Shown here: piece after piece, positions 1-5,414 of the stretch
How positions within the stretch are numbered: position 1 is the first letter of the stretch
Layout: every line of letters begins with the position of its first letter
Assembly (NCBI GenBank): GCA_017428285.1
Contig: JAFRRE010000184.1
Span: 1-14,645, forward strand
Direction of reading: 5' to 3'
From: Bacteroidales bacterium
GTDB taxonomy: Bacteria; Bacteroidota; Bacteroidia; Bacteroidales; F082
Length of the DNA stretch: 14,645 nucleotides
The notes under the pieces: model-generated
Told to the model about the DNA's origin: nothing
Database searches by the model: none
Seen by the model: the letters and a program-made list of their open reading frames with translations, nothing else
Program-made: the position numbers and the translations under genes

Positions 1-1
1 C

Positions 2-520
2 GTTTTGCTCGTGGCTACCTACAACGAAGACGGCACTATTGACGTGATGAACGCCGCTTGGGGTACCATGCTCGACCGCGACCGCGTGGCCCTCAACCTG
101 ACCGAAACCCACAAGACCGTGGAAAACATCAAACAACGCAAAGGCTTTGTCGTCCATATCGCCGATGCCGCCCACGTGATGGAAGCCGACTATTTCGGTG
201 TCGTGTCCGGCAAGACCGAAAAGGACAAGTTCGCCAAGAGCGGTCTCACCGCGACCAAATCCTCATTGGTGGACGCTCCTATCATCAACGAGCTGCCTAT
301 CGCTATGGAGTGCGAGTTCATCGAATACCAAAGCGACGACACAGGCCTTGGCGTCATCGGCAAGGTGCTGCAGACATCCGTCGAGGCCAGCAAGATGAAG
401 GAAGGCAAGGTGGATGTTGAAGCCCTGCAAGCCATCACTTTCGACCCCTACACACATGGCTATTATCAAGTCTCAAAGCGCGTCGGCGAGGCCTTCAAGG
501 ACGGATTAAAACTGAAATAA
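2..520 (+). CDS. Flavin reductase family protein, 5'-truncated by the window edge
   Basis: FMN-binding split-barrel protein of the flavin reductase-like family; members bind FMN and reduce flavin or act as small flavoproteins in the cytoplasm. The frame is open to the first base, so the true start lies upstream; by comparison with the family I estimate fewer than 20 residues are missing. A TTG at 5 should not be taken as the start. Family-typical stretches are visible: ATYNEDGTIDVMNAAWG near the N-terminus (the usual form is NEDGxPDxMNAAWG), HKTVENI, DYFGVVSGKTEKDKF, DAPIINELPIAMEC and the terminal ITFDPYTHGYY. It ends only 2 bases before the DUF362 leader, so the two are probably co-transcribed with the flavodoxin gene in a small redox operon. 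The substrate cannot be told from sequence. Confidence 0.85.
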   Translation, partial: VLLVATYNEDGTIDVMNAAWGTMLDRDRVALNLTETHKTVENIKQRKGFVVHIADAAHVMEADYFGVVSGKTEKDKFAKSGLTATKSSLVDAPIINELPIAMECEFIEYQSDDTGLGVIGKVLQTSVEASKMKEGKVDVEALQAITFDPYTHGYYQVSKRVGEAFKDGLKLK

Positions 521-522
521 TA

Positions 523-618
523 ATGAATAAAACCGTAATAACCCTTTTGTGCACTCTGGCTTTTGCCGCCTGCACAAACAATCAACCTAAAGACAATCAA
601 AACAATAAAAATATGTAA
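523..618 (+). pseudogene. Lipoprotein leader of the DUF362 gene, cut off by in-frame TAA
   Basis: A 31-codon ORF begins 2 bases after the flavin reductase stop. It encodes a lipoprotein signal peptide: MNKT start, hydrophobic core VITLLCTLAFAA, lipobox-like FAAC with Cys17, then an N/K/Q-rich linker ending in Asn-Met. It stops at TAA 616-618. The next codons, in the same frame, continue without another stop into the DUF362 domain (NTAKVYLTREISPEALV before the GTG at 667). One base change (AAA to TAA) would explain the break and would restore a full-length lipoprotein of about 341 residues. The leader is therefore best read as the detached 5' end of the next gene. It could also be a real 31-residue lipopeptide, but I see nothing in favour of that. 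Confidence 0.75.
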
Positions 619-666
619 AACACCGCTAAAGTCTATTTAACACGTGAAATCAGTCCCGAAGCATTA

Positions 667-1548
667 GTGAACATTTACAAGGCTTTGGGTGTGGAAGCCA
701 AAGGTCGCGTGGCCGTGAAAATCTCGACAGGGGAGGGAAGCAACCCCAACTACCTGAAGCCTGAACTCATCAAAGACCTCGTTCATGCGGTTGACGGCAC
801 CATCGTGGAATGCAACACTGCCTACGGCAACGGTCCTGGCGATGAGAAGGACGAGCGCAACAACTCGGCTGTTCACTGGGAAGTCATTCGCAGACACGGT
901 TTCACTGATTACTTCTCTGTCGATATCATGGACGAATACGACGAAATCCGCATCCCTGTGAAGGACCAGAGGCACATCAAATACGACATCGTGGGTGGAC
1001 ATATCGCCAACTACGACTTCATGATTGCCCTCAACCACTTCAAGGGACACCCGATGGGCGGATACGGCGGCGCACTGAAGAACCTCAGTATCGGCTGTGC
1101 CAGCAGCAACGGCAAGGCATATATCCACTCCTCGGGAAAGATGGAGAAACTCGACATGGCCAAGCTTTGGACACCTGAATACATCGGCGACCAAGACGGC
1201 TTCCTTGAGAGCATGGCGGCAGCAGCCCAAGCAGTGACGAACTACTTCCAAAAGAGACAGGGCATCATCTACATCAGCGTGATGAACAACATGAGCATCG
1301 ACTGCGACTGCGTCGACCATCCCGCCCCCGTGAAGCTTGAGGACTACGGCATCCTCGCCAGCACCGACCCCGTCGCCCTCGACCAAGCCTGTGTCGACAT
1401 CATCAACAACCAGCAGGTGACCGCCACCAACGACCCCACCGACCTGCTCAGCCGCATCAACAAGCAGCATGGCACCCACACTATCGACCATGCCGAAGCC
1501 ATCGGACTAGGAACTAAAAAATACGCCATTGTAAACATCGACAAATAA
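667..1548 (+). CDS. DUF362 domain protein, N-terminus interrupted
   Basis: Body of a DUF362-family protein, 293 codons from a GTG. Recognisable family segments: GRVAVKISTGEG near residue 14, then KPELIKDLV, the GTIVECNTAYG segment, IALNHFKGHPMGGYGGALKNLSIGCASSNGKAYIH in the middle (positions about 1030-1130), and the C-terminal IDCDCVDHPAPVKLEDYGILASTDPVALDQACVD region. The two-CxxC-cluster ferredoxin domain of longer relatives is absent. The function of the family is unknown; the link to flavoproteins on both sides suggests redox chemistry. The GTG at 667 is the only usual start codon between the TAA at 616 and the domain, and it omits about 16 in-frame residues that look native, so the real gene probably began at 523 and is damaged or misread. 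If 667 is used, the product lacks a lipoprotein signal and would be cytoplasmic. The next gene starts 6 bases downstream. Confidence 0.8.
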   Translation: MNIYKALGVEAKGRVAVKISTGEGSNPNYLKPELIKDLVHAVDGTIVECNTAYGNGPGDEKDERNNSAVHWEVIRRHGFTDYFSVDIMDEYDEIRIPVKDQRHIKYDIVGGHIANYDFMIALNHFKGHPMGGYGGALKNLSIGCASSNGKAYIHSSGKMEKLDMAKLWTPEYIGDQDGFLESMAAAAQAVTNYFQKRQGIIYISVMNNMSIDCDCVDHPAPVKLEDYGILASTDPVALDQACVDIINNQQVTATNDPTDLLSRINKQHGTHTIDHAEAIGLGTKKYAIVNIDK

Positions 1549-1554
1549 AGCATC

Positions 1555-2106
1555 ATGAAACGCATCACACTAATCCTTGCCGCATGCTGTCTAATCCTGA
1601 CCGCCTGCGCGCAGAACAACAACAAAAACAAGGACAACAAAGAAACAACACAAACCAACGAAACAAAGGAGAACAAGGAAATGAAGACATTGATAGTTTA
1701 CTTCTCGGCCACGGGCAACACCAAGGCCGCTGCACAAAAGCTGGCCAAAGAGTTCAACGCCGACCTTTACGAAATCACCCCCGAGGTGCCCTACACCTCC
1801 GCCGACCTTGACTGGCGCGACAAGACCTCACGCTCGACCATCGAGATGCAGGACAAGACTTCGCGTCCCGCCATCAAAGGCAAATGCGAGAACATCGCCG
1901 ACTACGATACCGTGTGGATCGGCTTCCCTGTGTGGTGGTACACCGCACCCACTATCGTCAACACCTTCATCGAAGCCCACGACCTGAGCGGCAAGACCCT
2001 CAACGTGTTCGCCACCAGCGGCGGCAGCGACGTGAAGGACTCCTACAACGACCTCAAGAAGGCTTATCCGCAGTACACTTGGGGCGAGAGCAGGTTGATG
2101 AATTAA
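1555..2106 (+). CDS. Flavodoxin-like lipoprotein
   Basis: A 183-residue flavodoxin fold protein that binds FMN. Residues 1-18 form a lipoprotein signal peptide with lipobox LTAC and Cys18; residues 19-42 are an Asn/Lys/Thr/Glu-rich linker; the flavodoxin domain begins at Met43 (MKTLIVYFSATGNTK, where SATGNT is the FMN phosphate loop). Further family marks are DLDWRDKTSRSTIEM, the aromatic patch GFPVWWYTAPT and FATSGGSDV. The terminal SRLMN matches the usual end of this flavodoxin type. Export as a lipoprotein is unusual for flavodoxins but common in Bacteroidetes relatives. An in-frame ATG at 1681 has AAAGGAG 9 bases before it, so a shorter cytoplasmic form is possible. It is last in the flavin reductase-DUF362-flavodoxin group; a strong terminator follows 24 bases later. 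Confidence 0.88.
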   Translation: MKRITLILAACCLILTACAQNNNKNKDNKETTQTNETKENKEMKTLIVYFSATGNTKAAAQKLAKEFNADLYEITPEVPYTSADLDWRDKTSRSTIEMQDKTSRPAIKGKCENIADYDTVWIGFPVWWYTAPTIVNTFIEAHDLSGKTLNVFATSGGSDVKDSYNDLKKAYPQYTWGESRLMN

Positions 2107-2130
2107 CGCTATTGACTTCCAAATTGATTT

Positions 2131-2162
2131 AAGCCGTGGCCCTCGGGCTGCGGCTTTTTTTT
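2131..2162 (+). terminator. Intrinsic terminator after the flavodoxin gene
   Basis: Eleven-bp stem (arms 2131-2141 and 2146-2156, two G-U pairs) with a CTCG tetraloop, running into eight T residues (2155-2162). The sequence around the right arm (GGCTGCGGCTTTTTT) recurs at 3351-3365. Confidence 0.9.
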
Positions 2163-2163
2163 G

Positions 2164-2171
2164 TACTTTTA
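2164..2171 (+). promoter_or_regulatory. Possible -7 promoter box for yjbR-like gene
   Basis: TACTTTTA resembles the Bacteroidetes -7 box TAnnTTTG with one mismatch (final A). It lies directly in the terminator tail and only 5 bases before the ATG at 2177, so a transcript from it would have almost no leader. No -33 TTG is visible at the expected distance. Confidence 0.4.
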
Positions 2172-2176
2172 CAACC

Positions 2177-2527
2177 ATGAATATCGAAGACTTTCGTGAA
2201 TACTGCCTTTCATTAGGCGATGTGGAGGAAAAGTTGCCCTTCGCCAAGATGCCGGGAGGCGACTCGGTACTGGCCTTTTATGTCAACGGTCACACGTTTT
2301 GTTATTGCGACATCGACGATTTCAAGACCGTCATCGTGAAATGCCAAGCCGAGCGCATCCCCGAGCTTCTAGAAAACGCCAAAGGGATATGCCCACCCGA
2401 CAACCACTTCAACGCCAAGTATTGGATAGGTTTGGAAGTGCAAGTCATTGAAACCGAACTATTAAAAGAACTGGTTACCAATTCCTACGAGATTGTACGA
2501 GCCAAAAACAAAAAGAAACCATCATGA
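2177..2527 (+). CDS. MmcQ/YjbR family protein
   Basis: A 116-residue protein of the MmcQ/YjbR family, small proteins with a double-wing fold related to DNA-binding domains; the biological role is unsettled. It has the family layout: an N-terminal helix with DFREYCLSLGDVEEKLPF (residues 5-22), a two-strand segment SVLAFYVNGHTFCYCDID, the conserved VIVKCQAERIPELLE stretch (residues 52-66), and the C-terminal HFNAKYWIGLEV motif (residues 77-88; the usual form ends in an N-K-x-x-W-I pattern). Length is normal for the family. It is the first gene after a terminator and its stop overlaps the ATG of the next gene by 4 bases, so the two are translationally coupled. Confidence 0.85.
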   Translation: MNIEDFREYCLSLGDVEEKLPFAKMPGGDSVLAFYVNGHTFCYCDIDDFKTVIVKCQAERIPELLENAKGICPPDNHFNAKYWIGLEVQVIETELLKELVTNSYEIVRAKNKKKPS

Positions 2528-3006
2528 CATTCCTGATAGAATCTCTCATCGCGTGCGCCCTGTTCACGCTGTTCGTGTTCTTGATGTCGAGAAACCCCAT
2601 CAAGAGCATCTTCAACTACACTCCCGCCATCATTGAGCGCTGCGACCAATTAGGGCTGGTGGATGCCAGCAACCGCCCTGGAGGGCCAGGTTTTTACGCC
2701 AAGAAGACTGTCGCCATGATTATATTTGGCGTCTTGCTGGGTTTGCTGGTCAGGTATGTCAACGGATGCGAGACCTATCTGTGCGGCGCTTTGACGGCCT
2801 ATGCCCTCTGGGTGGTGGTGAATTGGTTCGACGCGCTGGTGCTCGACTGTCTCTGGTTCTGCCACGACAAGCATTTCGTCATTCCAGGAACGGAGGACAT
2901 GACCGATGCCTACCACGACTATTGGTTCCATATTAAAGGAGCGCTCATCGGTATGCTGCTGGGCATACCTGCCGCCTTGGTTGCTGGATTAATTGTGATC
3001 ATTTAA
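2524..3006 (+). CDS. Small integral membrane protein of unknown function
   Basis: A 160-residue protein with about four hydrophobic segments: residues 4-20, 62-79, 85-113 (broken by charged residues) and 138-160. Between segments 3 and 4 is a distinctive loop, NWFDALVLDCLWFCHDKHF then VIPGTEDM, followed by YHDYWFHIKG; the paired Trp-Phe, Asp and His residues look conserved in type and could form a functional site in or near the membrane. I do not recognise a named family. The ATG overlaps the stop of the YjbR-like gene (ATGA), implying translational coupling, and the broken peptidase C26 gene starts 11 bases downstream, so all three probably shared one transcript. Confidence 0.75.
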   Translation: MTFLIESLIACALFTLFVFLMSRNPIKSIFNYTPAIIERCDQLGLVDASNRPGGPGFYAKKTVAMIIFGVLLGLLVRYVNGCETYLCGALTAYALWVVVNWFDALVLDCLWFCHDKHFVIPGTEDMTDAYHDYWFHIKGALIGMLLGIPAALVAGLIVII

Positions 3007-3017
3007 TAAAAATATCC

Positions 3018-3215
3018 ATGAAACAATCACCAATTATCGGTGTTACACCGCTTTGGGATACGGAACGCAAAAGTGTTTGGATGCTGCCGGATTATCTGGA
3101 CGGCATCAGGGCCGCTGGCGGCATACCCGTCGTTTTGCCTCTTGAAATGAGCGAAGCGGACGCAGACCGTATCGTAGAGACCTGCGACGGATTCCTGTTT
3201 ACGGGCGGTCAGGAT
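3018..3215 (+). pseudogene. 5' fragment of a class-I glutamine amidotransferase-like (peptidase C26, PuuD-type) gene
   Basis: The first 66 codons match the N-terminus of gamma-glutamyl-gamma-aminobutyrate hydrolase-type proteins: PIIGVTPLWD, then WMLPDYLDGIRAAGGIPVVLPL, and CDGFLFTGGQD, where homologues continue with D-V-x-P. Here similarity stops at codon 66. The frame remains open but codes for unrelated Arg/Pro-rich residues, crosses the terminator at 3336-3365 and ends at 3434. The catalytic Cys and the His/Glu pair, which lie later in the family (full length roughly 230-250 residues), are missing, so this cannot be an active enzyme. A deletion that joined it to the tail of another gene is the simplest explanation. 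Start chosen at the ATG 11 bases after the membrane protein gene. Confidence 0.8.
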
Positions 3216-3312
3216 GATTGCAGGCCATCCCCGCACTTGCTACATCGATGGTGCCTGGAACCAAGACGACCCCGAGAAATGGCTGTCGGTGATCCAGATA
3301 CCGATAGAATAA
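3214..3312 (+). pseudogene. 3' fragment, probably of a GyrI-like effector-binding domain gene
   Basis: In a different frame from the preceding fragment, 32 codons run from position 3214 to a TAA, reading CYIDGAWNQDDPEKWLSVIQ then IPIE at the end. The pattern of an aromatic-rich strand, a Pro-Glu-Lys turn and a final hydrophobic strand ending I-x-x-P-I is that of the C-terminus of GyrI-like small-molecule-binding domains (as in SbmC/GyrI and AraC-type regulators). The fragment is too short for certainty. The ATG at 3214 straddles the junction and is probably accidental. A terminator follows 24 bases after the stop, so this is the authentic 3' end of some lost gene. Confidence 0.5.
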
Positions 3313-3335
3313 GTCTTACAGTTGACTGGGACATC

Positions 3336-3365
3336 AGGCCGTGGCTCTTTGGCTGCGGCTTTTTT
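3336..3365 (+). terminator. Intrinsic terminator after the gene scar
   Basis: Eleven-bp stem with several G-U pairs (arms 3336-3346 and 3351-3361), CTTT tetraloop, T-run 3360-3365. Same size, loop position and right arm as the terminator at 2131-2162. Confidence 0.85.
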
Positions 3366-3374
3366 ATAAAACTC

Positions 3375-3405
3375 CTTGAACTTATTCCTGTTTTTTATAT
3401 CTTTG
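3375..3405 (+). promoter_or_regulatory. Promoter of the marR-acetyltransferase pair
   Basis: CTTG (3375-3378) and TATCTTTG (3398-3405) match the -33 and -7 elements of the Bacteroidetes housekeeping promoter, separated by 19 bases, which is within the usual 19-21. This is the best promoter match in the window. Transcription should start around 3410. Confidence 0.8.
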
Positions 3406-3406
3406 C

Positions 3407-3422
3407 AGTCCGAAATCGGACT
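3407..3422 (+). promoter_or_regulatory. Perfect inverted repeat at the marR transcription start
   Basis: AGTCCG-AAAT-CGGACT is a perfect 6-bp palindrome lying 1 base after the -7 box and 8 bases before the marR ATG. Its place over the probable start point suits an operator for the MarR dimer encoded just downstream; alternatively it forms a small 5'-leader hairpin. Binding is an inference. Confidence 0.5.
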
Positions 3423-3430
3423 ATTTTTAT

Positions 3431-3907
3431 ATGAGGAGCAAGACAAAAGACTATCTTTCAGAGATAAGTGCACAAGAGAAACGCTTCGGGGCATTGTACC
3501 GTCAAGCGGCGTTGCATTTCGGCTTGTCGGAGTGTGCCATGTGGGTGCTCTATTTCCTTATTTCTTCGGACAAGCCGCTGACGCAACAAGAGTTGGGCGA
3601 AAGGATGATGTTCCCCAAACAGACCATCAACTCGGCGGTGGCGGGCCTCGTTCAGAAAGGTTGGCTGGAACTGCAACCTTTGCCTGACAGCCGTTCGCGA
3701 AAGCAACTACTGCTGACACCTGACGGTGAAGAACTGGCTCGCAACACCGTGAAGAAGATGCGAAAAGCAGAGGAACGGGCGGTGAAAACTCTTGGGCAGG
3801 AAAAAATGGAGCAATACATCGCCCTGCACGATGAGTTTTTGGCGCAACTCCAAATGAGATTTGAAAAAAAAGGAATTATCAGTAACTTAAAAACGAAAAA
3901 GATATGA
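3431..3907 (+). CDS. MarR family transcriptional regulator
   Basis: A 158-residue winged-helix regulator of the MarR family, acting as a dimer on DNA and usually released by a small ligand. Residues 21-45 form the dimerisation/first helices (ALYRQAALHFGLSECAMWVL). The helix-turn-helix spans about residues 50-79 (PLTQQELGERMMFPKQTINSAVAGLVQKGWL), and the wing is at 81-97 with the D86-SR-S-R90 pattern and the following strand QLLLTPDGE, as in the family. A C-terminal helix closes the dimer arm. The start at 3431 is supported by the promoter and near-perfect leader spacing. Its stop overlaps the acetyltransferase ATG by 4 bases (3904-3907), so it is translationally coupled to that gene, which is its most likely regulatory target along with itself. 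Confidence 0.88.
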   Translation: MRSKTKDYLSEISAQEKRFGALYRQAALHFGLSECAMWVLYFLISSDKPLTQQELGERMMFPKQTINSAVAGLVQKGWLELQPLPDSRSRKQLLLTPDGEELARNTVKKMRKAEERAVKTLGQEKMEQYIALHDEFLAQLQMRFEKKGIISNLKTKKI

Positions 3908-4551
3908 TAGACAGACAAAAGGATGAGCAGTATCACGAGATGCTGAACAATGGTGAAATGTACGACAGCGTGGATGACGAGTTCATCGCCTATCAACACG
4001 AGTTGGTGCAGCGGCTCAACGACTTCAACCGCACGGACGAGACACCAGAGGGATTGAAGGAGCGCGACGAAATCCTGAAGGAGATTTGCGGCACCTACGG
4101 CGAAGACCTGTATGTGATTCCGCCCGTGAGTGCCAACTGCGGACTGCGCCACGTCCACTTCGGCAAGCGCGTGGTGGTGAACTTCAGTTGCTGCTTCGTG
4201 GACGACGGCGACATCTACATCGGCGACGACACGATGATTGGCCCGAATTGCACGTTGGCCACGAGCATCCACCCTGTCTCGCCCCGTCTGCGCAAGTACA
4301 AGATTCAGCGCAACAAACAAATTCACATCGGCCGCAACGTGTGGCTTGGCGCAGGAGCCATCATCCTGCCCGGCGTAACCATCGGCGACAACTCGATTGT
4401 CGGTGCCGGCTCCGTGGTGACGAAAGACGTGCCGGCAAACGTCATCGTCGTGGGCAATCCCGCCCGTGTGCTGCGCCAGATTACGGAGGATGATGACCGC
4501 TTCGAGGGCGGCAAGCCCATCCCACAGGCGATGCTCAACAAATACCAGTAA
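3904..4551 (+). CDS. Sugar O-acetyltransferase (maltose/galactoside acetyltransferase type)
   Basis: A 215-residue left-handed beta-helix acetyltransferase of the Maa/LacA/NodL group, which transfers acetyl from acetyl-CoA to a sugar hydroxyl in the cytoplasm. The N-terminal helical cap (residues 8-66) carries the family pattern EMLNNGEMYD and RLNDFNRT. The hexapeptide repeats start near residue 86 and include YIGDDTMIGPNC, HIGRNVWLGAGAIILPGVTIGDNSIVGAGSVVTKDVP and VGNPARVLR. His123 in TSIHP is at the position of the catalytic His (His115 in LacA). Length is slightly above the usual 185-205 because of a C-terminal extension, EGGKPIPQAMLNKYQ. It is coupled to marR by a 4-base overlap. The sugar acceptor cannot be predicted. 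A DUF5131 stub begins 6 bases downstream. Confidence 0.9.
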   Translation: MIDRQKDEQYHEMLNNGEMYDSVDDEFIAYQHELVQRLNDFNRTDETPEGLKERDEILKEICGTYGEDLYVIPPVSANCGLRHVHFGKRVVVNFSCCFVDDGDIYIGDDTMIGPNCTLATSIHPVSPRLRKYKIQRNKQIHIGRNVWLGAGAIILPGVTIGDNSIVGAGSVVTKDVPANVIVVGNPARVLRQITEDDDRFEGGKPIPQAMLNKYQ

Positions 4552-4557
4552 ACAGCG

Positions 4558-4626
4558 ATGGCTGACCCGAAGTCTTGGAATCCGTGGCACGGATGCCGTC
4601 GCTACAGTGAGGGCTGCATGTTCTGA
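4558..4626 (+). pseudogene. 5' stub of a DUF5131 (phage Gp37/Gp68-like) gene
   Basis: Twenty-two codons beginning 6 bases after the acetyltransferase stop encode MADPKSWNPWHGC followed by a Ser-Glu-Gly-Cys motif. This is the hallmark N-terminus of DUF5131 proteins (SWNPWHGC then S-x-G-C-x-x-C-Y), a family resembling radical-SAM-type enzymes with Cys-rich N-termini. Here the reading frame meets TGA exactly where the second Cys of the CxxC pair should be (TG is kept, C replaced), and nothing later resembles the family. Full-length members are around 200-300 residues, so this is a decayed or deleted gene. It was probably third in the marR-acetyltransferase transcript. Confidence 0.72.
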
Positions 4627-4655
4627 ATGATTCCGAAAAAACCTTTCTTTTTGCT

Positions 4656-4663
4656 TACTTTTG
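4656..4663 (+). promoter_or_regulatory. Orphan -7 promoter box facing the 3' end of cysH
   Basis: TACTTTTG followed by CAGTC matches the Bacteroidetes -7 element and its usual downstream context. There is no + strand gene behind it: the next 700 bases are cysH in antisense. No clear -33 TTG at the right distance. It may be left over from a deleted gene or may drive an antisense RNA. Confidence 0.45.
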
Positions 4664-4676
4664 CAGTCTTGTTGCC

Positions 4677-5387
4677 TTACCTTCTGTGCAACCCGCACTC
4701 GCGGTGTTCGGGAGATTCCCACCACCAACGTCCGGCACGAATATCCTCACCCGGTTGAATGGCGCGCGTGCAAGGTTCGCAACCAATGCTCGGATACCCG
4801 TTGTCGTGTAGTTTGTTATACGGCACATGGTTGGCTTTGATGTAATCCCACACCTGTTCTTCCGACCAGTGAATCAGTGGGTTGATTTTCAGCAGCCCGT
4901 GCCGTTCGTCCCATTCCACCAACTGCATGTCACTGCGGGTCACCGACTGTGCCTGCCGCAAGCCGCACACCCAGGCATCCAAGGTCTGGAAGGCGCGGCG
5001 CAGCGGTTCTAACTTGCGCACTTCACAGCAAGCATGCCGTTTCTCAATGCTCTCATAGAAAGGATTGATGCCCTGCTCACGTACGAATTGTTGTAAATTC
5101 TCCGTCTGCGGGCAGAACACTTCCATTTTGATGTGGTAATGAAGGTTGGTTTTGTCAATGAGCTGATACGTTTCGGGGAACAGCCGTCCTGTGTCCAAAG
5201 TGAAAATCCTTGCCTGAGGGTTGATTTTCAACATCATGTCGGCCAAAGTCTGGTCTTCAATACTCAAACTGGAAGATAAAGCTATATGCTCTCCAAATAT
5301 GTCCATAAAATGTCCGAGGACCTCCTCTGGCTCTGACTTCTCAAACCTTTGGTTCAAGGCTTCAATATCTTTTGCAGTGTATTTCAT
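4677..5387 (-). CDS. cysH: Assimilatory adenylylsulfate/phosphoadenylylsulfate reductase
   Basis: A 236-residue cytoplasmic enzyme that reduces activated sulfate (APS or PAPS) to sulfite. It has the adenylyl-binding segment SSSLSIEDQTLADMM (residues 38-52), TLDTGRLFPETY (63-74), and the substrate segment VCGLRQAQSVTRSD (140-153). Four cysteines of a [4Fe-4S] site are present as Cys120-Cys121 and Cys203-x-x-Cys206. This arrangement marks the iron-sulfur (APS-type) class rather than the cluster-free E. coli PAPS reductase. The C-terminal ECGLH with Cys231 is the catalytic motif. Length is normal. No APS kinase (cysC) is in the window, which agrees with direct APS reduction. It is the last gene of the minus-strand run, starting 24 bases after cysN, with no clear terminator behind it. 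Confidence 0.92.
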   Translation of the reverse strand: MKYTAKDIEALNQRFEKSEPEEVLGHFMDIFGEHIALSSSLSIEDQTLADMMLKINPQARIFTLDTGRLFPETYQLIDKTNLHYHIKMEVFCPQTENLQQFVREQGINPFYESIEKRHACCEVRKLEPLRRAFQTLDAWVCGLRQAQSVTRSDMQLVEWDERHGLLKINPLIHWSEEQVWDYIKANHVPYNKLHDNGYPSIGCEPCTRAIQPGEDIRAGRWWWESPEHRECGLHRR

Positions 5388-5393
5388 TTTATT

Positions 5394-5414
5394 AACTCTA
5401 AACTTTAAACTCTA
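5394..5414. repeat. Three tandem 7-bp units between cysN and cysH
   Basis: AACTCTA, AACTTTA, AACTCTA in perfect tandem on the + strand. The block fills most of the cysN-cysH gap and overlaps the cysN stop codon (TAG, 5412-5414 on the minus strand). On the mRNA strand it is A/U-rich with stop triplets in several frames and ends 6 bases before the cysH ATG. Confidence 0.8.

Noticed and set aside
616..618. Recoding of TAA as a sense codon
   Set aside because: All other genes in the window use TAA, TAG and TGA as ordinary stops, and TAA is not a selenocysteine or pyrrolysine codon.
664..1491. A 275-codon open frame on the minus strand
   Set aside because: It mirrors the DUF362 body and reads as Val/His/Asp-rich low-complexity protein, typical of a shadow frame.
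3216..3434. Continuation of the peptidase C26 frame as a real C-terminus
   Set aside because: The residues are unrelated to the family, and the frame crosses a strong terminator and the marR promoter.
3652..4728. A 358-codon open frame on the minus strand
   Set aside because: It is antisense to the MarR and acetyltransferase genes, which have clear domains; its translation is His/Val/Ala-rich with no recognisable motif.
5366..5374. TATCTTTTGCAG on the + strand near the cysH start
   Set aside because: It has one T too many for TAnnTTTG, lies within cysH codons and precedes no + strand gene.
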